A DNA stretch of 64,000 bases. Source: Phoronis australis (lineage: Eukaryota; Phoronida; Phoronidae). How positions within the stretch are numbered: the first letter of the stretch is position 1; every line of letters starts with the position of its first letter. The translations under genes and the position numbers were made by a program. The stretch is taken from assembly GCA_002633005.1 (NCBI GenBank), contig NMRA01000019.1, positions 1,287,282-1,351,281 of the forward strand, written 5' to 3'. Of the stretch, positions 30,401 through 42,400 are shown piece by piece. The notes below the pieces were generated by a model, which was given only the letters and a program-made list of their open reading frames with translations, had not been told where the DNA came from and did not search any database.

Positions 30401-33400
30401 AGGTGGGAAGCTCTCGTATTTTGAACAAATCTCACAACTCACGGAAAGATGTCAAATTCTCAATATTTCGATGAATATAACTGCCGGGTTATAGAGGATG
30501 TGAGGCGACCGAAGGGACAGTACAAGTGCCTTACTGGCTTACCGATTTCGTTGCTGCCTGTCGATTTCTGAATTCAAACGTTGGCAATAATGTATGTTTG
30601 TGTATGATCTTGAAGTAATAAAAAACGGCTAATCAAATTTTGTTTTTCGCTTATTGCATCTCGGTCAAACTGGTTAGCAGATTTAACTAATGTCGCTGGC
30701 TGTTATTTACTATTTGTTGCGTCAGCCCCCACGAAAGCGTGACAGTGTGAATTATCGTTTCCACATTCCATTTTTAGCCATCCAGAATAATTTTGTTTAT
30801 ACATTGGCCATTTTCAGCCTGAACAAAAATTCTTACCATTCGACTCTGAAATATCTACGATGTAGACTGCTTGACGATAGTGTGTAGGAGGTTCACGCAG
30901 CTAGTTACAGGGATGGGCTTAGGGAGCATCGAGCCGGGAAATATGGGAATAGACTTGACATCGCAGTTTTGGGGAACATAGGCAACGGAGGAATATCGTA
31001 AATAACTGGGTCTTTCGTAACAACAGCTTAAAAGTACATAGTCACGCCCGTTTTTGTTACTTCGTCGGACTGTCGCTATGTGTGACTGATTTGTAGTGGT
31101 GCACGTGCGCAAGTTCCCACACTTTGNACATGTAGACGCAAGCAGAAATAACTATATGTATGGTACATGTAGACGCAAGCAGAAATAACTATATGTATGG
31201 TACATGTAGACGCAAGCAGAAATAACTATATGCATGGTACATGTAGACGCAGGCAGAAATAACTATGTGTACCGTACATGTACACGCAAGCAGAAATAAC
31301 TATATGTATGGTACATGTAGACGCAAGCAGAAATAACTATATGTACCGTACATGCAGGCAGAAATAACTATATGTACGGTACATGTAGACACAGGGAGAA
31401 ATCCCTATATGTATGGTACATGTAGACACAGGCAGAAATAACTACATGAAAATGATATGAGAAACAAGGTGATTTACAGACAAGAAGATTAATCTAAATC
31501 CTCACAGGATTGCTGAATGTACAAACATCAACATTAACATGAACAAACGACGCTGATTTTTTCAAATTTATTTATGAGGCACTGTTTATGCAGACCAGAC
31601 ATACGCCCATGTGGCCTAATGTAAGCTCCACTTACCTGAATGTTCATTTTGTCTTTCTCTGCTGTGACCTGAACAGGTTCAAACACATCATCCTGTGCTC
31701 CTGCCGTGGGAACAATCACACTCACTGTTGTCCTGGCAATTCTTGACAGAGTCCTCTGTAGGAAGCCAAGACTATCTGGTTCATCACTGAAGAAGAAATT
31801 TGTATAGTTCGGTAGCAGCAAAGATTGTGGAATCCTTATTGATCAGTCACAAAAAACCTGTGTTGAATGAGCAGCTCATAGGTGTGTACCACACACTGGC
31901 CGTTTCGTTAGGCTTGTGAGCTTCCTACCGTGTAATATACATTCACACTCTCTGCTTGTATGCCCCTCTTCCTGCTGTCACGTGTATTTACTGTTTATTT
32001 CCCTTCGGATATGTTCATTTCACTTATTGCCTGATGACGAGACATGCGGTCTCCAAATTAAAATAGCTAGTGTCTTATTTCTTTGTCTGTTATATCTCTC
32101 TGTGTTTTGCTACATGGTAGCACACTTGAAGAAAGGAGATTGTTTAGAGACTCAAAGAGCGAGTCTGTAATAAGCTGTCAAACAAAAAGTACAGCCGTGT
32201 CTTCAACGAAGTTTGAGAAGAACAAATTCCAGAACATTACTTAAACCAAACAGATAACACCTAGGAACTAAATCTTAAACATGCTTTCTGTGACAACAAA
32301 ACATTGACAGACTAAACTAATGTTTATCAACATGATTATATTCTAAGTACACTGTCAACTTTAAAGGAAACTAGTTCTGGTGTCCAAAAGCCCTAAACAT
32401 CCCAGTCTCTGATCAACCACAAAGACAAAATTAGTGTTAGTAGCTGCAGTAGGATAACAACTGATGTAGCCACAAGTATTCAAAAGGAGGAGGCAAACAT
32501 GATATTGTTGGCAACTCACAGGGGAAGGGGGTCTGGAAGGCCAATCACAAATTGGAAACAAGTTTCGACAAGGAGGAGGACTTTTTGCAATGAATAGGGT
32601 CATGGCCACATCGTGTCTCCTAGTGTGGCTACTCCAGCGAGCTTAACATCTTGCACATTAAACCTGAATCCATATCATTGGAGTACACCAGTTACCTTGA
32701 CATTACAGACTTTCCCATCTATTGGTTGGTTGGCTTACTAAGTGATTCAGTCCAGCTGACAGAGTTCGTTCTCTGGCTTATAGAACAGCCATTTGATGTA
32801 AAATACTCAAACTTGTAGACACATGGCCCGGGAAAACCAAACCCATTACTTAACACTAGACAAAAATCGACCAATCACAGTGTGTGAAGTTTGAAAGTTT
32901 ACTGTCTGGTAGTATGCCATATGATTGGCCAATTTCCAGTCAAGTCTCGTATTTGGTTACACTCAGACCCTGGTTTACACGAGATACAAGACAAAGTCCT
33001 GATCCCCCAACAAAGTAACCCTCCGTCCTAACATAAACGTCTTACACATCAGACTCAGTATCCTCTTCTTCATCTAAACTGTCCTCTGGTCCGGACTCCA
33101 GCCAACTGCGGTCATCAGTCAAACTGGGTACCAGCACACAGTTGTACAGGCTGTTGTCGTTTACCTGCAAATAGGTGGTTTTCATCAAATGTAGAAGCAT
33201 AATTGTCTGCATATTGTCAAAAATGACATGTTTTAAGTACCAAATGAGGCATTCAAAGATATGGCAAATGTGTAGAACAAACAGTGTCCACTTGAACAGG
33301 AAGAACATAAAATTCATCTGATGACAACTCTTTACCTTATAGTATTTACCGCGCAATGGACAAATGCAAACTTATTTTTCTCTACCACTAGCTTTGTCTA

Positions 33401-36400
33401 TATTGTTCAGATGACATAAACCACCATATGGCAAAGTTTCTATAATTTGCAGCAAGATAAATACAGAAAATTACAATTGTGGCGATTACTTTTGTGCAAA
33501 ATACATAAAGATTTTCTACATCATGTCACTGAAAGATCTCGCACATTTGGGATTAAAATTAACTTTGCGTGCCTTTCATCTAACTGTCAGTCTTAATAAT
33601 TCACTTATTATTCTAATTAGTTTCCCAGTTTCATGGATCACAGTAGCACATTTAGACAAATTGTACAGACGTGCTTCAGAGGTTAGGCTCACTTTTGTGT
33701 TTTTATTCAGGCACAACTTGAGGTTGACTCCCAGCTGGTTGTGAAACTCCATTTGTGGTAGGTTAGCAACACATCTCAGGGTGTTGGTCGGCTGACGACT
33801 CATGGCCTGTGAAATAACAGTACACAGAAATTATAGTTAAATTAAGTCACCTGGCACTGAGTGTAGGACCACTTCATGCAACAGTCCTTGAACAAAATCC
33901 TAATAGGGACTTCCCTAACTAGTTTGGGAACTTGGTTAAGTCCCTAATTAGGGACTGTTTCATGCAACCAGGCAGTTCCCATTAATGCATTTTTCAGGAA
34001 ATATGTTAAACTGTAGCTAGCACTTGATTCCACAACATAATTTAGATATTAGTTGACTGACACGTTTTCTAAAAAAATTAAACGCAAACAATTAATTGGA
34101 ATTCAGTCTTGAAACAAAAATCAACTGTACATTTAAATTATGACAACTAGGTTGAAACAGAATAATACATAAAACATGAAAACAAACAAACTGGTTTACT
34201 TAGCTAATGTGTATTACATTAATTGCATTTGCCTGTTCCTAACTGTGCTAATATATAGCAGGAACTATTTAAAATGACAATGCTATTTAAACATCATCTA
34301 TGCTAAACAAAGTGCAGAACGGATTGACAACTTGTAAATGTGAAAATTAAAAATTCTGCATATAGGTGACCTTTGCACTAATGACGTGCCTTGGGGGCTC
34401 CCATAGCCTGCATCACGCAGTGTTATTCACCAACACCACATCATGATACTTATTGGACATTGTTGAGTGATTTACGGCGGCTCATCTTCGACACAAAACT
34501 CGCTCTTAAAAACATTTGGCAATTTTCAACGTACTTCATATTCAAATCATCGCTATATGTTGTGTTTCTAAGTAAGTTGACCAACCAATCAGAGATAAGG
34601 AATTAGTGTGCAAGTTCCACTTTAACCAATAAAATCTTCACGCGACTTCTCATTGTACCTAGTGCAAGAAACAACGATACAATACTCACATTAATTATGT
34701 CCATAATGACATCCATGCTGCTCGGTGTGATGTTAATCAACAGCTGGTCACGTGAACTAAACATCATGTACCAGCACTGATCAGTCTCCACATCACCGTC
34801 GACGGTGTCATAACCCTCCTCGATACCTGCAAGACGATGGTGACAGGAAATGATACAGCGCATTATCAGTAAACAAATGGTGGAGTGTGACTAGGTTGAT
34901 GCTGGAATGCGTTCAATAAACCTAGCTACTCACGTGTTGAAGCTAGTGACACCAAGTGGTTCGCTTGGAATGACTCACTTTTTGCAAACGAAAAATAATT
35001 ACAAANAAGGGTTTTGGAGATAGAGCAACGGACGCCGGACGCCGCCCGGACGGACGGAGATGACGGCATAATGCGTCCACATATAAATATGTGGGCGCAT
35101 AAAAATGACAATGCTATTTAAACATCATCTATGCTAAACAAAGTGCACAACGGATTGACAACTTGTAAATGTGAAAACAAAAAATTCTGCATATAGGTGA
35201 CCTTTGCACTAATAACGTGCCTTGGGGGCTCCCATAGCCTGCATCATGCAGTGTTATTCACCAACACCACATCATGATACTTATTGGACATTGTTGAGTG
35301 ATTTACGGCGGATCATCTTCAACATAAAAGTCGTACTTAAAAACATTTGGCAATTTTCAACGTACTTCATATTCAAATCATCACTATATGTTGTGTTTCT
35401 AAGTAAGTTGACCAACCAATCAGAGATAAGGAATTAGTGTGCAAGTTCCACCTTAACCACTAAAATCTTCACGCGACTTCTCATTGTACCTAGTGCAAGA
35501 AACACCGATACAATACTCACATTAATTATGTCCATAATGACATCCATGCTGCTCGGTGTGATGTTAATCAACAGCTGGTCACGTGAACTAAACATCATGT
35601 ACCAGCACTGATCAGTCTCCACATCACCGTCGACGGTGTCATAACCCTCCTCGATACCTGCAAGACGATGGTGACAGGAAATGATACAGCGCATTATCAG
35701 TAAACAAATGGTGGAGTGTGACTAGGTTGATGCTGGAATGCGTTCAATAAACCTAGCTACTCACGTGTTGAAGCTAGTGACACCAAGTGGTTCGCTTGGA
35801 ATGACTCACTTTTTGCAAACGAAAAATAATTACAAAAAAGATGAAAATGAGGAAACTAGAAATCAAATATGAGGAAATCCTCTTAAAAGAGGAAAATTCT
35901 AAGCACTGTAACATGGCCTTACTGAGTGCACCCCATGTGGACAGTAGTGCCATGACTAGCAACTAATGGCAAGTGAGAGTGAAGCTTAATAATTAGCTGC
36001 TGTGTGAGAAGCGCACATACTCGTGCAAAGTATGGGTTTAATGAACATTAATTAAATTGTGACATTTACAAGACCATAACATCTGAGAGAAACAAAAAAT
36101 ACCAGTACCAAAATAAAAAATGATATTGTTAGCAAAGATTTGAACCCACCCTCTCTGAAGCAGAAACCATGTGTACCACTATACTGTGACAGAGACATAC
36201 ATTGTCAACTTATTTTAAAATAAATCGGGTTTCAAGCATATAAAATTAAGTTACAGTGATTTGAAAGATTTGTAACTCCACTGTCCAAGCACTTGAAGAA
36301 TCCGCCAACATTTGGACGGTGCACCGACATTGTAAAATTGAGACTGAAAAATTGATAAAAACGGACAAAAATAGTAAAAAACAAACAAACAAACGAACAA

Positions 36401-39400
36401 ACTACTACCAATCACACAATGTCTATAAAGACAGCATTAGTATCGCCCCTTCTTCACCCCATAACAAACACATGAGATTGTACCAGCAGGGCTTTGATTA
36501 AAAAAATTATCTTCGTGTGATAACACAACTACCTATTAACATATCCGACAACCAAATTTTATCTCAACATCAAAAATATTCATTTTAAAGCAAAGTGAGC
36601 AAGATAGCAAAATGCTATTTCATTTACACATTTCAGTTTCCATTAGAGGTGTTAAGATACACAAAAGACTTGTTCATCCAGTTAATTTAGAGAGAACCGC
36701 AAGACATGAATTAGCACAAGGCATGCAACTTTATCACGATACAAAACAACTGGGGAGAAGAAAAGTGGAATGATGGTGATCCACTAAACATGAACAGATT
36801 TAACATTGATACGAGGTACGACGACAAATAAGTTAATAAATTAATCCCTTGAAATCATGCCATTGTCAGTCAAGGGAGATGCAGACAAAAACAAAGAGTA
36901 CACAGAGCAAGCTTGACCACTAGGATTGCCATTACGTACTACGCAAACTGAAACAGAACAGACGTCAGTCAAAGCAGTAGTCATTTGGAAGCCATCACCA
37001 GGGAATTATGGGATGCTAAGGGAGAAATCAATGGATGCAGGAACAACAGGATCAAATGGAAAGCAATAAATACTCTAAAGAAACCACCGTGTCTACTAGT
37101 GGACATGTAACAGCTAAGAGAAAATATAAGAACAATTACTGGGAGGAAAGTGTACCAACAAAAGATGGAGACACTGTATGTACAACAAGTCACAGAGAGG
37201 CTAACCAGCATCCATATTGACAGGCCCCAGCGAAGTCAAGAAGACTGGCTGATCGTAGAATGAGTCTAGGTCATCGCCAGTGTCATCATTCTCATTGTCA
37301 CTGACATCAGCCTCGTCTCCATCATCCTCATCATCATCACTGAACAGGTTACTGAATGCACTCGTTAGTGAGGTCAGAAAGGATGCCTCCGAGTCGGAGT
37401 CCGATTCACCCTGAATGTCGCTATGGTGACTAAGTGCATCTGAAAACAACAGTAACGTTTGCAGGTGTAAGCACAAGATTACAGATGCTACCAAAAGGGG
37501 TCACAACCGCATCAAGAGGAATGCTGTAAGTCCATGAGAACAATAGTCTTTGCACTGCAAGCCTTGCAACATTTTAGAAAGACAGTCAGAGGAGAGAAGC
37601 TCTTGAACCTGACGCACCGTCCTGCTCAGTTGTAGAAATTTGATACACCAAGTATTTTATGATGCCAACTACAGGAATAATGTAAAATACAAGACGAAAG
37701 TAATCGGACAAAATATCGATTTCAGATTCTAAGTACAAAATGACTTAGCCACCTTACTAACTTTCCACTTTTATATTAAGAAAATGAAGGGAATTTCAAT
37801 TCTCAGACATGAAGGAAGTCTACACTGACATTGAGTTCCGCTTCCACTCAGCAGTCATGACAGGGAGTTCTGGGTAATTTTGTTTGAATACTTTTGACTT
37901 GTACTGTCATTTTGTTTGAATACTTTTGACTTGTACTGTAACTTTAAATCATTATTTATTGCTCTGTTCCAGACATGTTCCTCGTGTGTTTTGAAGATAG
38001 CTCCTCTGGATAAAAGTCTGGAAAAGCAATAAATATTTTTTTTATTAAAGTTCAAGATCCTGACACAACTATGGCCAACATATCTCTTCACTGCTGTGAT
38101 CCCACATTCAGAAACAGTCAGTTTTGTAGGTCATCAATTACACCTGATTTATTGAGTTTTAGAAGACAACTACCTGCTGTATGTGAAAGTTTTAAACTTT
38201 TGTAATATAAGTTTTTGTGACTTGAGCGAACCTTATTTAACGTTGAACAAAAACAGAATAACAGAGGACAATAGGGGTCCCGGATTGCTGCAGAAATGTG
38301 ACGATTGGTCTTTAAAGACAAAACAGTGCTCATAAGTGAACATAAAATTAGTCATCTAATAAATAATAGCTTATAATAAGTACATGAAAGAAACGATTAT
38401 TATAATTAAAATTTATTTATTCTGGGTTGCCTCCTCAATGAATGGACACTGGCTTTCAAGAGGGCCCAGAAAGAAATATAATACAGCAGGGATATAACTG
38501 TTTACATAGCAACAACAATGAATGAAACTAACAAATTATATAATGAAACAATACCGAAATAAGTTATATAATATTATTGGATGAATTATATGACAAAAAA
38601 AATTATAAACTAAACCAGACAAAAAATCTAGTAAACAACTAAATACAATAAAACACATAAATCAGGGAATTAAAAAACACAGTAAAATAAAGACATACAC
38701 ATAACAAAGTAGGATTTTGAGCAGCAATGTCTGAGTTTGAACGGGGCTATTGTAGTTGAGTTTCAACAATTTGAATAAAGTTTGTTGAAAGACTTAGTTC
38801 CAGGGAATGCAAAGGATCGTTGACAACCAGAATTTAGTGACAACCAGTTCAGAACCAACACTATTTCTTTTTGTACAACAGATTCTGTGAATTTATTTCA
38901 CAGATAAGTGTTTGCCCATTATGGAATGCCTCGTAAGTTGTGCAATCAACGTGAAATGCTCTGGGTTCACGAAGCCTAGTCCAGACTCCTGATGCCAGAA
39001 TGCTACCATAGTAACATGTGCGTCTCTGACACAGTGACTACAACCATGTATTCCTTGTATAATTCAGCCACCATGCTGTGTAAGATCGATATATACATAT
39101 ATATATATATATATATCACAGGAATAAAAAAAATGGACAGTATCAATGCATTAAGAGGACTGTAAAAAAAGAAGTTACCCAATATGTTTAGCTATTTTCT
39201 TTCACACAACATCGATATGTTTGTCCCAGGTCAATCTTTTGCCGATCCAAACACCTAGGTATATGGATTTTTAACATTTCAAAAGCTTTTACTCGAAATC
39301 AAGGGTGCTCTCTACCTTTGGCTAGTATATGACGAGAGCCAACTGCCATTGACTTTTAGTTTTTGTAATATTTGGGCAGACTGTGTTAAGGAGAGCCACT

Positions 39401-42400
39401 GTCTAACATAGACTTAGCTTTTGTAATATTCAGGGAGAGCTAATGTTATGGAGAGCTACTGTCTAACATTGATTTAGTTTTTGTAATGTTCAGGGAGAGT
39501 TTGATATGGAGAGCCACTGTCTAACATTGATTGTTTTGTAATATTCAGGGAGAGTTTGTTGTGGAGAGCCACTGATTAACATTCTTAAGTTCCTCATTCA
39601 GCCCAGACTGAAGGTCGTCATGCTTTGAAGCGTAAAAATGAAATACGTCATCCGCATTTCTTTGACTAACTATTATGGTAAATTATAGATAAATAATACA
39701 AAAATTACGAGCCCAAGAATAGATCCCTGGGGAACTCCATATTATGTGACTGGGAATTACTGGTAGACCTCTCTCGGGCACGCATGACCTGGCATCTGCC
39801 AGGAAGCTAGGAGAAGTTGTTAAACCATCTGTTGTAGGTTACATCAAAACTGGGCAAATCCCCCTGCAAAATATGGTGCCTGATGGTATTGAATGTTTTT
39901 CTAGAACTACATTGCATTTGACTTGAGTTGCCGCTAAGTGCTTTCGTTAAGAATTTCACATTGACAACTTTACAGGAGCGAAATTCAGCTTTAAGACAAA
40001 GAGCTGTAAATAAAAGACAAGTGACATTAACATGTTGATTACACAATGCATGAATACCACGTGACACACCTTACTAAATAATATACAAACACTGGACAAA
40101 AATGAGGGAAACTCTACCCACATCAAAACTTTAAATTAATATCTATCGATCACGAGTGATCAATGAAGTCAAGACAAAGGAAACAATAAATAAAATAAGC
40201 AGGAAAGGGATGTGAAACCAGTGTTAGCGCCATGTCACAAGCAGACGTCACATGTGGACGAACAGACAGTTGTAACTACTATGTAATGGGATAGGCATCA
40301 TCACTGTCCGTAATAGAAACACTATCTAGTAATAAGCAATTTTATATTGAAAAATTTTTGGAAATCATTAAAATTGACAAGAACATCAACTTTGAACAAT
40401 AGTTCTTATAAACATACACTGATGCGACAACAAAAATCGACTATTGGTGATCATAATAAACCTTTTTGAAAACAAAAACTATAATTGTAAAATGCCTATT
40501 GAAAGCAGAAATCAATTCCAATGAAGTAACAAGTTAGATAACTTATAAACAGAAAATCAATGAACTGGAACATACCTTCTGTATCTGTTTGTTTGATAGA
40601 AATGAAAAAATTAAGATAACAAAATTTACCGTGGGGTGCAAAATTGCTGCGCTCGAATCTTTGAATTTGCCAAGGTAATACATATTACATTACATAAAAA
40701 TTAAGAAGTATAACACAAATGTATGCAGGTAATACTCTCAACAGATGTTTTATACTAAATTCACATTACTGCCTAACACAGTAACAGTTTTCAGAAATAA
40801 TTGAATGAGATATTAAAGAGAATGAAAAAAATGAACATCTGAAATGGTACACTGTTACCATTAGACAAAATTAAGGAACTCAGAAATGCATGGTAACATC
40901 TAATTATCTTCGGAGATGCCAAAAGTGACAAACAGCATTATCCAATCATGATGAAGCACTTACCGCTCTTCTCACTCTGATTACGAGGTCTAGCAGAGCG
41001 CGATCGGCGTATGATGGTCATCTCAGTGTCAGGGTCAGTCTCATTCTCTGAACTCTCTTCTCCGCTGTGGACATGTGATGCAAATGTGTGGTGGACTAGT
41101 CCATCGACGGCATCAGGGGGGGCCAGGATCTCATCTTTTGATGTACAGGCTATACGGTGGCTGGGTGCTTGAACGAGCTGTCAATTGATGCAGTAGACTT
41201 AATTATTGGACATGTTTTTGCAAAAGATAAATGGATAAAAAGAATGAATTTTCTGAGGAATGGGGCTTCGGGAGCTAAGTAGCCTGATGTAGCAATGTGA
41301 CGATCACTCAGAAGTGGATGGACGGTGCTGCGCAGAAGTTGTGGGATACGATTAATTGAATTATGGGAATGACTTCCATGTTTCTGTACAATCTAATGTC
41401 TCGCAATCCACAAAACTTTAACAAGGCTGACGATACGATTTCACCTTTCATCCAACCAAAAAGAAAGACATTTCGTAAATAAACACCATCAAATAAAACA
41501 ATGAGTTGCCCAGTGACTCAAGGCTATCACCATCATTTTGGAACTGGAGGAGATAACTAGTCCGCACAGTGGCTTAGACTTTTGTGGATTGTTGTAAACC
41601 ATGGGTGTCCTTCACACATAGAAGGCCTTTTGAAATTGACATGCAAGGTCAGTGAAAACAGTTTTTGTGAACCCTGCTCTTAATCACACAACTTTCCCAG
41701 TTGAATTGGGTCACTGAACCCAAGGTTTATGGTGCTGGGTTATAATATAATTGGGTCACTGAACCCAAGGTTTATGGTGCTGGGTTATAATATAATTGCT
41801 TGATTACCCCCTATGTATAGCTGAATATCTAAACCCATGGAATGATAGTGATAATACCAAACATTGAGTTGCCCAATGACTCAAGGTTCTAATCATCATG
41901 ACGGGTGTGTTCCTGTTTAGCTCCTTTGTTAAGTGCCAAGCACAGCCTTTTGTCTGATATGACAACAGGTAGGCCACTTATCTACCAGGCTTATTACAGA
42001 CCACGTGTGAACACAGTCAAACCCAGAACGTTCAAAACGAATAGATTGTCGTAACTTCATGGGCAGCGCAACACTGAAAAAAGTGTGGGGGGGGGGCTAA
42101 AGCCTCCAGCACCCCTGTGGTGTGCCACCTATAGACCATGGGCAGCGCAGCACTGAAAAAAGTGGGGGGCTATAGCCTCCTATGGTATGCCGCTCATGAA
42201 CTTTGGTAGTAATTGGGAAATTTTGGCGATTCAAAAACTAAACATGATCAGCATTTGACGAGGAATTCAGAAATGCAATTGGTTTATGTTCAAATACGTT
42301 ATAACTTAACTTTTAATTTTAACAGCACAGCCCAGTCAGGCTAGATATGATCTTATTGAAGATTAGAGCAATTATCGAACAAAAGACAACTGGCGCTCCA

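Larger units (their letters stand above)
31128..35005. repeat. Haplotype B contig duplicating E25-E28
   Basis: 31128-34270 aligns with 26823-29605 and 34271-35005 aligns with 35102-35836, so it bridges both haplotype A parts without the transposons. Bounded by single Ns. A 330-bp indel at 33233-33568 is the largest other difference. Confidence 0.88.
38400..39830 (-). mobile_element. Non-LTR retrotransposon relic (reverse transcriptase)
   Basis: Minus-strand translation near 39705-39740 gives GVPQGSILG, the conserved RT motif, followed in a shifted frame by [16 protein letters not shown]. Near 39195-39265 it gives [20 protein letters not shown], the RT thumb-side 'YLGV' block. Frames are broken and a tandem expansion sits between them. 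The 38400-39150 part ([13 protein letters not shown]) is assigned to the same relic only by proximity. Confidence 0.75.

Noticed and set aside
29850-31126. Short minus [19 protein letters not shown] shared by both Y elements as a transposase piece
   Set aside because: Only about 60 codons, no DDE-type motif, and the similarity is explained by the two copies being the same non-autonomous element.
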